This document shows, piece by piece, positions 5,582 through 12,137 of a DNA stretch of 12,137 bases (its first letter is position 1; the number at the start of each line of letters is the position of its first letter). The stretch comes from Paracoccaceae bacterium. GTDB lineage: Bacteria > Pseudomonadota > Alphaproteobacteria > Rhodobacterales > Rhodobacteraceae. Under the pieces are notes generated by a model. That model searched no databases and was not told where the DNA came from. It saw only the letters and a list, made by a program, of their open reading frames with translations. Both the position numbers and the translations under genes were made by a program. Location: NCBI GenBank assembly GCA_007121115.1, contig SKMI01000147.1, positions 1 to 12,137 of the forward strand. Direction: 5' to 3'.

Positions 5582-6901
5582 TCAGGCGCGCCCGCGCAGC
5601 ATGGCGTTATACGTGGCCTTCAGCGCCACTTCCTTCATCAGCCAGGAAATCCACAGCTCCTCCAGCGGCGCGATGATGCCTGGGAAAGACGGCGTCAGGT
5701 TGTCCTGATAGTCGAACTCCACCAGCATCGCGCGCCCCACGCGGGTGATCAGCGGGCACGAGGTGTAGCCATCATACATCCGCGTGCCCTCACGCCCAGC
5801 GATCTCGCTGACCAGGTGATCCTCGACCACCGGCAGATGGAATTTCACGCTGGCCGCGGTCTTGCCCTTGGGCACGCCGTTGATGTCGCCGATGCCAAAG
5901 ACGTTGGGATAACGCGCGTGGCGGAGCGTCTGCATGTCCACCTCGATCCAGCCCTGGTCGGTCCAGCGGTCGGCCCAGGACAGCCCCGAGTCGCGGATCA
6001 CCTGCGGCGCGCGCTGCGGCGGCACCACGTTGATGAAGTCCCAGTTGTCGGTCACGTCGCCGTCGGGCGTGGCATAGGTCGCGGTCTTCGCGCCCGGGTC
6101 GATGGCCTTGAGCACGTGGCTGTAGCGATAGGTGATGTCGCGCTCGTCCATGATCTGGCGCACGCGGTGATGGATCACCGGCACCCCGAACAGGTTCGGC
6201 GCCTGCGCGTTGTAGACGAAGTCGCACTTGCCGCGGTTGCCCTTGGTGGTGGCGATATCCTCGCCCAGGAAGCAGATCTTCACCGGGGCGCCGGCGCATT
6301 TCATCTCGGTCGCCGGGCGGCCGAACATGCCCACGCCGCCTTCATCGGTGAAGCGGTCGAGCGCGCGCCAGCTGGTCTCGGCATAGTCCGGGCCGGCGTA
6401 ATGGGCGGAAATCCCGTGCTCGGGGCCGACCAGCGACAGATCGAAGCCCTCGATCGCATCCCAGTCCAGCACCAGCCCGGTCGAGACGATCAGGTAGTCA
6501 TATTCCAGCCGCTGCCCGCCGGTGGTGGTGACCACATTGCTTTCCGGGTCCAGTTCGGCGGCGTGTTCCTGCACCCAGTTGATCCCGCGCGGCAGCCAGT
6601 CGCCGGTGCCGCTGACGGCATAACTCGCAGGCCGCAGGCCGGCGGCGACCAGGGTGAAGCCGGGCTGATACCAGTGCTCGCTGCGCCCGTCGACGATGGT
6701 GATCTCGGCCCCGTCCAGCCGGTCCATCAGCCGGTTGGCAATCGCCGCACCGCCTGCGCCCGCGCCCAGGATGACAATGCGTGCGCGGGTAGACACGCGC
6801 TGCGCCTTCGCCGCACCGGACCCGGCGGCCAGCGCCAGCCCGCCCGCCGCAAGGCCCATGAAGGCGCGGCGAGACGCCGTGAGTTTGGATATGTCGCGCA
6901 T
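5582..6901 (-). CDS. sqr: Tat-exported type II sulfide:quinone oxidoreductase
   Basis: 439 aa. A flavoprotein that oxidises sulfide and passes electrons to the quinone pool. The N-terminus carries a twin-arginine signal: SRRAFMG (R11, R12), a hydrophobic stretch and a likely AKA/Q cut near residue 33. Then come the FAD site ILGAGAGG (G46, G48, G51), HWYQPGF (75-81), the first redox cysteine C202 in KCAGAP, a YPNVFGIGD segment (331-339), and the second redox cysteine C382 in MYDGYTSCPL. KCAGAP plus YDGYTSCPL is the arrangement of type II enzymes such as human SQOR. The ATG at 6901 is chosen because GGAGG (6907-6911) lies 5 bases upstream and places the signal at the very N-terminus; a longer frame starts only at TTG 6955 inside the promoter. 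A perfect FNR box lies upstream and an Rrf2 regulator is divergent. A flavocytochrome c sulfide dehydrogenase flavoprotein is the alternative, but the cysteine contexts argue against it. Confidence 0.92.
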   Translation of the reverse strand: MRDISKLTASRRAFMGLAAGGLALAAGSGAAKAQRVSTRARIVILGAGAGGAAIANRLMDRLDGAEITIVDGRSEHWYQPGFTLVAAGLRPASYAVSGTGDWLPRGINWVQEHAAELDPESNVVTTTGGQRLEYDYLIVSTGLVLDWDAIEGFDLSLVGPEHGISAHYAGPDYAETSWRALDRFTDEGGVGMFGRPATEMKCAGAPVKICFLGEDIATTKGNRGKCDFVYNAQAPNLFGVPVIHHRVRQIMDERDITYRYSHVLKAIDPGAKTATYATPDGDVTDNWDFINVVPPQRAPQVIRDSGLSWADRWTDQGWIEVDMQTLRHARYPNVFGIGDINGVPKGKTAASVKFHLPVVEDHLVSEIAGREGTRMYDGYTSCPLITRVGRAMLVEFDYQDNLTPSFPGIIAPLEELWISWLMKEVALKATYNAMLRGRA

Positions 6902-6939
6902 GAGGTCCTCCATCCCCGAATCGTCGAAGCTGACTTTCA

Positions 6940-6952
6940 CAGATATATTTAA
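6940..6952 (-). promoter_or_regulatory. Probable -10 region of the sqr promoter
   Basis: The minus strand reads TTAAATATATCTG here, the AT-richest spot of the intergenic region. A -10 at TAAATA or AAATAT puts the start of transcription near 6938, which places the FNR box centre (6979.5) about 41.5 bases upstream, the classic class II activator position. There is no recognisable -35, consistent with activator dependence. The 5' leader would be about 37 bases. Confidence 0.5.
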
Positions 6953-6972
6953 CAATTCGAATATTACGTTCC

Positions 6973-6986
6973 TTGATCTGAATCAA
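6973..6986. promoter_or_regulatory. Perfect FNR-type box upstream of sqr
   Basis: TTGATCTGAATCAA is an exact match to the FNR/FnrL consensus TTGAT-N4-ATCAA. It lies 72 bases before the sqr ATG and next to an AT-rich -10-like stretch at the spacing expected for class II activation. This predicts induction of the sulfide oxidoreductase under low oxygen, or by another member of the CRP/FNR family with the same specificity. Confidence 0.85.
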
Positions 6987-7042
6987 CATACCGTCGTATA
7001 CAGCACCACCGGCGGGGCAATCCGCCGCACCCGGCCTGACAC

Positions 7043-7064
7043 CGCCTTGACCTCGGTCAAGGCG
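7043..7064. promoter_or_regulatory. Second FNR/NnrR-like palindrome, on the regulator side
   Basis: A perfect inverted repeat with 10-bp arms CGCCTTGACC/GGTCAAGGCG and a 2-base centre. Its core TTGACCTCGGTCAA (7047-7060) fits TTG-N8-CAA, the looser FNR-family pattern described for NnrR/FixK-type regulators, although it departs from strict FNR at the inner T/A. Its centre is 74 bp from that of the first box, close to seven helical turns, so both would face the same side of the DNA. A TAGATT at 7077-7082 could be the -10 of the regulator gene. Autoregulation by the Rrf2 protein is another possibility. Confidence 0.65.
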
Positions 7065-7164
7065 CCACGGCGGAAATAGATTATCCTGCGATGCAGTTTT
7101 CCGATGCGATTTTCCGGGCCCGCATCTGCGCGGCGCACCCATGACTGTCCGGAGGAGGAACCCC

Positions 7165-7659
7165 ATGCGTCTGACCACCCGCACCAACCTGGCGCTGCGC
7201 ACGCTCATGTTCTGCGCCGTCAATGATCGCCAGCTTGTCCGCAAGCAGGATGTCGCCGCCGCCGTCAACGCCTCGGAAAACCATCTGGCGCAGGTGGTGC
7301 ACCTGCTGGCCCAGACCGGATTCATCGTCACACGGCGCGGACGCCACGGCGGGTTCCATCTGGCCCGCCCCGCCGCCGGGATCAGCGTCGGCACGGTGTT
7401 CCGCGCCTTCGAGGCGGGGCTCCCCTTCATCGAATGCTTCAGCGAGGCGAACACCTGCCCACTGCGCCCCGCCTGCCGGATGGGGCAACACCTGGAACGC
7501 GCGGTCGAGGCGTTCTACGCCACGCTGGACCCGGTGACGCTGGCCGATCTGACCGACTGCAACAGTGGGCTGGATGCGATCCTGGCAATGGAAACCGCCC
7601 GCGCCCGCACGCAGTGCCAGCGGATGCCGAAGATCTCGGTCGAGGCAGAACCGGCGTAG
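7165..7659 (+). CDS. Rrf2-family transcriptional regulator, NsrR-like
   Basis: 164 aa. N-terminal winged helix: MRLTTRTNLALRTLMF, the recognition helix around NASENHLAQVVHLLAQ (35-50) and the wing RRGRHGGFHLARP (58-69). A cysteine cluster follows: C91, C98 and C104 in CFSEANTCPLRPAC (CX6CX5C), then AVEAFYATLDPVTLADL. Cluster and surroundings resemble NsrR, the nitric-oxide-sensing iron-sulfur repressor, more than IscR or CymR. I infer an iron-sulfur or NO-responsive regulator. The ATG at 7165 has AGGAGG (7153-7158) 6 bases upstream and fits the family N-terminus; an in-frame ATG at 7141 would add eight residues but lies before that site. It is divergent from sqr, so sqr is its most likely target. 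Two more cysteines (C132, C151) lie near the C-terminus. Confidence 0.9.
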   Translation: MRLTTRTNLALRTLMFCAVNDRQLVRKQDVAAAVNASENHLAQVVHLLAQTGFIVTRRGRHGGFHLARPAAGISVGTVFRAFEAGLPFIECFSEANTCPLRPACRMGQHLERAVEAFYATLDPVTLADLTDCNSGLDAILAMETARARTQCQRMPKISVEAEPA

Positions 7660-7771
7660 CACGCCAGAACGGGCGAGCCAGATCGGGCGCGGACATCGAG
7701 CCTTTTTCTGCAGTTCATGCGATCCCGCCTGAACTGGTTTGCCCGCCCCAGCACTACCTGTCCTTAAGGGA

Positions 7772-7828
7772 AAAAGCGCTCTCGGGGCGTGCGGGTGGGA
7801 GGGTGGGGCACGACCCGAGGGCGCTTTT
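7772..7828. terminator. Long bidirectional terminator-like hairpin
   Basis: Arms AAAAGCGCTCTCGGG (7772-7786) and CCCGAGGGCGCTTTT (7814-7828) pair over 15 positions with one wobble/mismatch, around a 27-base loop. T4 ends the hairpin on the plus strand and T5 (7771-7775) on the minus strand, so it can work both ways. It lies in the 273-base convergent region 7660-7932. Upstream of it, 7711-7717 and 7730-7736 (CAGTTCA/TGAACTG) form a weaker hairpin; I see no gene in this region. Confidence 0.7.
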
Positions 7829-7881
7829 CGCGCAGGCGCCCTTACGCATCAGGCAAGTCCCACTTGGCGCCGGAACCATCG

Positions 7882-7917
7882 AAACCCGGCCCGGGCGCTT
7901 TCGCCGCACGGGCCGGG
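7882..7917 (-). terminator. Intrinsic terminator of the ABC operon
   Basis: On the minus strand CCCGGCCCG and CGGGCCGGG (plus-strand positions 7909-7917 and 7885-7893) form a 9-bp all-GC stem with a 15-base loop, followed by TTTC. It starts 16 bases after the stop codon of the binding-protein gene, the last gene of the operon. The T-tract is short. Confidence 0.65.
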
Positions 7918-7932
7918 GGCAGTGTTCACGCG

Positions 7933-9009
7933 TCAGCCGGGCATGGAGACGTCGATCCCCTCGTAGAAGTAATTCATCGCCCGGATTGCATCGTCATCAA
8001 GGCTTTCACCCTCCCCGATCACCTGCTCACCGGCCTGATTGACGATCGGCCCTGCGAACGGGTCGATCTCGCCGCTGCGCAGCCCGGCGACCACGTTTTC
8101 GGCCATCGCGGTTTCCTCGGGCGTCATGTTGGTGAAGGGTGCCAGCTCGAACATGCCCGAATCCAGCCCGCCCCAGGTGTCTTCGGGTTCCCAGGTGCCG
8201 TCGATCATCGCCTGCGCGCGACTGGCGTAATAGTCGCCCCAATTGTTGATCGACGAGGTCAGGTGCGAATTCGGCGCGAACTCGGTCATGTCGCTGGCCT
8301 GGCCGAAGCCGTAGATGCCGCGCTCCTGCGCCAGTTGCAGCGGCGCGGGGCTGTCGGTGTGCTGGCACAGCACATCGCAGCCCTGGTCGATCAGCGCGCG
8401 GGCCGCGTCCGCCTCGACGCCGGGGTTGAACCAAGCATTGGCCCAGACCACGCGGATGCGCATTTCGGGGTCGACCGACCACGCCCCGCGCATCACGGTG
8501 TTGATGGCGTGGATCACTTCCGGCACCGGGAAGGCCGCGACATAGCCGATCTGCTTGGTCTGCGACTTCATCGCCGCGATCACGCCCTGCACATAGCGCC
8601 CCTCGTAGAAGCGGGCGTTGTAGATCGCCATGTTGGGCAGCGTGCTGGTGCCGGTGGCGTTTTCGAACATCACCTCGGGGAATTGTTCGGCCATGCGGAT
8701 GGTCGGCTGGAAATAGCTGAACGAGGTGGTGAAGATCAGCCTGGAGCCGGCGCGGACAAGCTGCGTCACCACGCGGTCGAAATCGGGGGGGGCCACGGCC
8801 TCGACCTGCGTGGTCTCCACCGCGTCACCCAGCACTTCCTCCATCCGCTGGCGGCCGCGGTCGTGCATGGTCGACCAGCCGAAATCACCCACCGGGCCGA
8901 TCAGGACGATGCCGACCTTCATCGGATCGTCGGCCAGCGCGTAGCGCGGCAGGGCGGTGCTGGCGGCCAGCGCGGCGGCGCCGGTCATAAGCGTGCGTCT
9001 GTGGATCAT
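7933..9009 (-). CDS. BMP/PnrA-family ABC transporter substrate-binding protein
   Basis: 358 aa, periplasmic. The N-terminus has an export signal with twin arginines (HRRTLMTGAAALAAS) and a likely ALA/DD cut near residue 26, so Tat or Sec export is possible. The mature part follows the BMP/PnrA fold: MKVGIVLIGPVGDFGWSTMH, LIFTTSFSYF, ARFYEGRYVQGVIAA, IGYVAAFPVPEVIHAIN, VVWANAWFNPGVEADAARALI and a SSINNWGDYYASRAQAMIDG segment. Members bind purine nucleosides or related nucleobases; the exact ligand cannot be read from the sequence. The ATG at 9009 has AGGAG 6 bases upstream. It is the last gene of the operon, 50 bases after the second permease, whereas binding proteins of such systems often come first. 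A terminator follows. Confidence 0.92.
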   Translation of the reverse strand: MIHRRTLMTGAAALAASTALPRYALADDPMKVGIVLIGPVGDFGWSTMHDRGRQRMEEVLGDAVETTQVEAVAPPDFDRVVTQLVRAGSRLIFTTSFSYFQPTIRMAEQFPEVMFENATGTSTLPNMAIYNARFYEGRYVQGVIAAMKSQTKQIGYVAAFPVPEVIHAINTVMRGAWSVDPEMRIRVVWANAWFNPGVEADAARALIDQGCDVLCQHTDSPAPLQLAQERGIYGFGQASDMTEFAPNSHLTSSINNWGDYYASRAQAMIDGTWEPEDTWGGLDSGMFELAPFTNMTPEETAMAENVVAGLRSGEIDPFAGPIVNQAGEQVIGEGESLDDDAIRAMNYFYEGIDVSMPG

Positions 9010-9059
9010 CTCACTCTCCTGTTGCTGGGTCGGTTACCTGTTGTTGCCATGGTGCTGGC

Positions 9060-9986
9060 CTAGCGGTCCGGGGTGAAGGGCTGGCCCAGCCCCGCCGGGG
9101 CGACCGATCCCGCCCCGGTGCCACGCCGTGCCGCCATGATCAGCGTCAGCGCCACAATGGTCAACAAATACGGCAGCGCGGCAAGGAACTGCGAGGGGAT
9201 CGCCACCCCGGCGGTCTGCGCGTGCAGCTGCAGGATGATCAGACCGCCGAAAAGATAGGCGCCCAGCATGGCCCGGAACGGCAGCCACGAGGCGAAGACC
9301 ACGATGGCCAGCGCGATCCAGCCGCGCCCCGCTGTCATGCCCGAGGTCCAGAAGGGCGTGAGCACCAGCGACAGATAGGCGCCGGCCAGCCCCGCGCAGC
9401 CGCCCCCGAACAGCACCGCATAAAGCCGGATGCGCAGCACCCGGTAGCCCAGTGCATGGGCCGACACCGGATTCTCGCCGCAGGCGCGCAGCACCAGCCC
9501 GGCCTTGGTCCGCCACAGGAACCACGACACACCGATCACCAGCGCGACCGAGGCATAGACGAACAGGTCCTGCCGGAACAGCACGGGTCCGATCAGCGGG
9601 ATGTCGGACAGGAACGGGATGGTGATCCGACCGATCCCCTCGCGCTGGATGCCGACGAAGGGCGCCCCCACGACCCCCGACAGCCCTGTGCCAAAAATCG
9701 TCAGCGCCAGCCCCGAGGCATACTGGTTCGCCGCCAGCCCCAGCGTCAGCAGCGCAAAGATCGCCGCCAGCGCCACCCCCGCGCCGATGGCCGCCACCAC
9801 CCCCAGCGCGCTGGACCCGGTGACGATGGCCACCGCCACGCCCGAGGCCGCGCCCATGATCATCATCCCCTCGACGCCGAGATTCAGGACGCCCGAGCGT
9901 TCGACCACCAACTCGCCGATGGCAGCGATCAACAGCGGCGTGGCCGCGGTGATGATGGTCAGCAGGATCGCGATGGCCAGTGTCAT
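9060..9986 (-). CDS. ABC transporter permease, nucleoside/purine type (NupQ/YufQ-like)
   Basis: 308 aa integral membrane protein of the BPD_transp_2 (RbsC/LivH) superfamily with about eight to ten hydrophobic segments. The segment ERSGVLNLGVEGMMIMGA (29-46) is the characteristic motif of this permease type, and RACGENPVSAHALGYRV is the cytoplasmic loop expected to contact the ATPase. The ATG at 9986 overlaps the stop of the preceding permease by 4 bases (ATGA), which suggests coupled translation and an equimolar heterodimer. With the partner permease it would form the channel of the importer. Confidence 0.93.
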   Translation of the reverse strand: MTLAIAILLTIITAATPLLIAAIGELVVERSGVLNLGVEGMMIMGAASGVAVAIVTGSSALGVVAAIGAGVALAAIFALLTLGLAANQYASGLALTIFGTGLSGVVGAPFVGIQREGIGRITIPFLSDIPLIGPVLFRQDLFVYASVALVIGVSWFLWRTKAGLVLRACGENPVSAHALGYRVLRIRLYAVLFGGGCAGLAGAYLSLVLTPFWTSGMTAGRGWIALAIVVFASWLPFRAMLGAYLFGGLIILQLHAQTAGVAIPSQFLAALPYLLTIVALTLIMAARRGTGAGSVAPAGLGQPFTPDR

Positions 9987-11062
9987 GCCTGCGCTTCCGC
10001 CCCGGGCACACGGCGCTTCACGCGGTACAGGATCAGCGTATCACACGCGAGGATGTAGAACAGCAGCATCCCCTGAAACACCAGCGTCATGTCGCGCGGC
10101 AGGCGCAGGACGATCTGCGCATTCTCGCCCCCGATGAAGGTGATGGCGATGAACACCCCGGCGATCAGGCAGCCCACCGGGTTCAGCCGCCCCAGAAACG
10201 CCACGATGATCGCCGTGAACCCGTAGCCCACCGACAGCCCCGGCATCAGTTGCCGCACGGTCCCGGCCGCTTCGAGCACCCCCGCTAACCCTGCCAGCGC
10301 GCCCGAGACGGCAAAGACCGTGAGTGTCAGCCGCGCGTCCGAAAAGCCCGCGAAACGCGCCGCGCGCGGGGCCTGTCCGACCAGCCTGATCTCGAACCCC
10401 TTGAGCGTGCGCGCCATCACCACCGCCGCAACCAGCACCACCGCCAGTGCCATCAGCGTGCCGATGTTCGTCCGACCACCGTCGAACAGCACCGGCAGCG
10501 TGGCCTCGGACGCAAAAGTCACAGTCTGTGGCATGTTGAAGCCCAAGGGGTCGCGCCACGGCCCACGCACCAGCCAGTCCAGCAGCAGGTCGGCCACATA
10601 GACCAGCATCAGCGAGACCAGGATTTCATTGACCCGCAGGCTGACCTTCAGCACCGCCGGGATCAGCGCATAGGCCATCCCCCCCAGCGCGCCCGCGGCC
10701 AGCATCAGTGGCAGCACCCAGGGCCCGCCCCAGCCATGGGTCCAGACCGCGACCCCGCCGCCGCAGATCGCGCCGATCAGGAACTGCCCCTCGGCGCCGA
10801 TATTCCAGTTGTTCGACCGGAAACACAGCGCCAGCCCCACGGCGATCAGCACCAGCGGCGTGGCCTTGACCGCGACCTCCTGCAGGCCCCAGGCGTCCGA
10901 TACCGGCTGCCAGAAATAGACGCTCAGCGCGCGCAGCGGGTCCTGCCCCAGCATCCAGAAGATCACCAGCGACGACACCAACGTCAGTACCACCGCCAGG
11001 AGCGGCGACAGGATCAGCGCCCATTTCCCGGCCTCGGGCCTACGTTCGAACACCAGCGCCAT
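9983..11062 (-). CDS. ABC transporter permease, nucleoside/purine type (NupP/YufP-like)
   Basis: 359 aa, the longer of the two permeases. A short cytoplasmic N-terminus is followed by a first helix near 16-38 and then LCFRSNNWNIGAEGQFLIGA (79-98), the paralogous counterpart of the motif in the other permease. A conserved stretch VNEILVSLMLVYVADLLLDW comes next, then GQAPRAARFAGFSDARL, the likely ATPase-contact loop. Several further helices run to a basic tail VKRRVPGAEAQA. The ATG at 11062 shares one base with the ATPase stop (TGATG), and its own stop overlaps the next gene by 4 bases, so ATPase and permeases are tightly coupled. Confidence 0.93.
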   Translation of the reverse strand: MALVFERRPEAGKWALILSPLLAVVLTLVSSLVIFWMLGQDPLRALSVYFWQPVSDAWGLQEVAVKATPLVLIAVGLALCFRSNNWNIGAEGQFLIGAICGGGVAVWTHGWGGPWVLPLMLAAGALGGMAYALIPAVLKVSLRVNEILVSLMLVYVADLLLDWLVRGPWRDPLGFNMPQTVTFASEATLPVLFDGGRTNIGTLMALAVVLVAAVVMARTLKGFEIRLVGQAPRAARFAGFSDARLTLTVFAVSGALAGLAGVLEAAGTVRQLMPGLSVGYGFTAIIVAFLGRLNPVGCLIAGVFIAITFIGGENAQIVLRLPRDMTLVFQGMLLFYILACDTLILYRVKRRVPGAEAQA

Positions 11063-12137
11063 CAGGCGACCCTTTCCGCTTTGGCCGCCGCAGCAGGGTC
11101 AGCGGGGGCATCGTCGGGCGGCGGGCCGAAGCCTTCGCCCCCCATCAACAGGCCTACCGCCTCGCGCGTCATGTCCTGCGCGGGCCGCGCCTCGGACAGC
11201 CGCCCGTTGAAGATCACCGCGATCCGGTCGGCGATCTGGAACAACTCGTCCAGGTCCTGGCTGATAACCAGCACCGAGGCGCCCTCGCGCGCAAGATCCA
11301 GCAGCGCCTGCCGGATCAGGCTGGCCGCGCCCGCATCCACGCCCCAGGTCGGTTGCGAGACAACCAGCAGCCGCGGCTTGCGCAGCATTTCGCGGCCGAC
11401 CACGAATTTCTGCAGGTTGCCGCCGGAAAGATCGCGCGCCTCGGGGTCGCGGGGGCCCTTGCGCACGTCGAACGTCTGGGTGACGGCATCGACCCAGCCC
11501 AGCATTCGGTCGCGCTGGATGAACCCGCCGCGCAGGAAACCATTGGCAGCGTGCCCCGCCACCAGCGCGTTTTCCGACAGCGCCATGCGCGGGGCAGCGG
11601 CATGGCCCAGCCGTTCCTCGGGGACGAAGGCCGCCGAACGGCGGCGGCGGCGGTTGATACCCTCGCGACCGATGGGCGTGCCGTCAAAGGTGATGTTCGC
11701 CGCCCGCGGCGCCAGCACCTCACCCGAAAGCGCGGCGAAAAGCTCGTCCTGCCCGTTGCCCGCCACGCCCGCGATGCCCAGCACCTCGCCGCCCGTGAGT
11801 TCCAGATTGACGCCCTTCAGGCTGGTGCCCTGAGGATCATCGGACGGCAGGTTCAGGTTGTCCACGCGCAGCCGCACCGGACCCGAGGTATCGCCCGCCT
11901 GTGACAGCCGCACATCGGCGATCTGGCTGCCGACCATCATGCGCGCCAGGCTCGCCGCCGTCTGTTCGCGCGGGTCGCAGCGTTCGACCACCTTGCCGCC
12001 GCGCAGGATCGTCGCGGCCTCGCACAGCCGCCGCACCTCGTCGAGCTTGTGCGAGATGTAGAGCACCGCGCGCCCCTCGCCGCGCAGGGTGCGCAACGTG
12101 TCGAACAGCCGCTCGGTCTCCTGCGGGGTCAGCACCG
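11062..12137 (-). CDS. Double-domain ABC transporter ATPase, nucleoside/purine type, 5' end outside window
   Basis: The last 358 codons are visible; the gene enters from the right edge just after the Walker B region of its first cassette (TAVLTPQE follows DEPT in such proteins). The first cassette keeps its H-loop ISHKLDEV. The second cassette (from about visible residue 86) is complete but degenerate: the P-loop reads GVAGNGQDE without the Walker A lysine (123-131), the signature is LSGGNLQK (236-243), the Walker B/D-loop is VVSQPTWGVDAG with Gln in place of the catalytic Glu, and the H-loop is ISQDLDEL with Gln for His. This asymmetry is usual in MglA/NupO-like double ATPases, where the intact first site drives transport. 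The C-terminal tail is Ala/Pro-rich. The order of genes after it is permease, permease, binding protein. Confidence 0.93.
   Translation of the reverse strand, partial: VLTPQETERLFDTLRTLRGEGRAVLYISHKLDEVRRLCEAATILRGGKVVERCDPREQTAASLARMMVGSQIADVRLSQAGDTSGPVRLRVDNLNLPSDDPQGTSLKGVNLELTGGEVLGIAGVAGNGQDELFAALSGEVLAPRAANITFDGTPIGREGINRRRRRSAAFVPEERLGHAAAPRMALSENALVAGHAANGFLRGGFIQRDRMLGWVDAVTQTFDVRKGPRDPEARDLSGGNLQKFVVGREMLRKPRLLVVSQPTWGVDAGAASLIRQALLDLAREGASVLVISQDLDELFQIADRIAVIFNGRLSEARPAQDMTREAVGLLMGGEGFGPPPDDAPADPAAAAKAERVA

Noticed and set aside
5816..6952. A 378-codon open frame on the plus strand opposite sqr
   Set aside because: Antisense shadow of a strongly conserved flavoprotein; no domain, and no supported start.
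6902..6955. Longer sqr starts at TTG 6955 or ATG 6913
   Set aside because: They would place the coding sequence over the presumed -10 and bury the Tat motif; the ATG at 6901 has GGAGG at the proper distance and a standard signal peptide.
7789..9063. A 424-codon open frame on the plus strand opposite the BMP gene
   Set aside because: Its product is a low-complexity His/Arg/Gly/Ala-rich sequence typical of antisense shadows; the BMP-family protein on the minus strand has clear homology and an export signal.
11062..12135. A complete ATPase gene starting with GTG at 12135
   Set aside because: The visible start lies inside the D-loop region of the first ABC cassette (AVLTPQE); the gene clearly continues beyond the right edge.

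Overview
The window looks like chromosomal DNA from a high-GC alphaproteobacterium, most likely a member of the Rhodobacteraceae. This rests on the protein sequences (a squalene/phytoene-synthase-like NDUFAF6 relative, long citramalate synthase, DUF5368-like membrane protein), strong AGGAGG ribosome binding sites and GC-rich intergenic hairpins. It is well packed: eleven protein genes (two cut by the window edges), no RNA genes, no CRISPR array, no insertion sequence, and no gene-free stretch above 300 bases.

Layout from left to right. (1) Positions 1-4546, minus strand: cysS (cysteinyl-tRNA synthetase), cimA (citramalate synthase), a class I SAM methyltransferase and a partial squalene/phytoene-synthase-family gene, all one way; the last two overlap by 4 bases. 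A nested set of GC-rich inverted repeats lies between cysS and cimA. The 3' third of cysS is markedly poorer in GC than its surroundings. (2) 4766-5110, plus strand: a small MmcQ/YjbR-family protein, divergent from cysS. (3) 5115-6901, minus strand: a Tat-exported type II sulfide:quinone oxidoreductase, then a two-hairpin terminator, then a three-helix DUF5368-like membrane protein. (4) 7165-7659, plus strand: an Rrf2-family regulator with an NsrR-like cysteine cluster, divergent from the oxidoreductase. The 263-base shared intergenic region carries a perfect FNR-consensus box and a second FNR/NnrR-like palindrome, with centres 74 bp apart. (5) 7660-7932: a convergent intergenic stretch with two terminators. 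(6) 7933-12137, minus strand: a nucleoside/purine-type ABC importer operon (partial double ATPase, two overlapping permeases, then the BMP-family binding protein last), closed by a terminator.

How they work together. The sulfide oxidoreductase, the Rrf2 regulator and the twin FNR-type boxes look like one redox-controlled module: oxidation of sulfide into the quinone pool, possibly switched by low oxygen and by nitric oxide or iron-sulfur status. The ABC operon is a self-contained uptake system. cysS, cimA and their followers are largely housekeeping (translation, isoleucine precursor supply), with two genes of uncertain role. The most interesting points are the regulated Tat-SQR/Rrf2 divergon, the mosaic cysS and the three-copy repeat before cimA.
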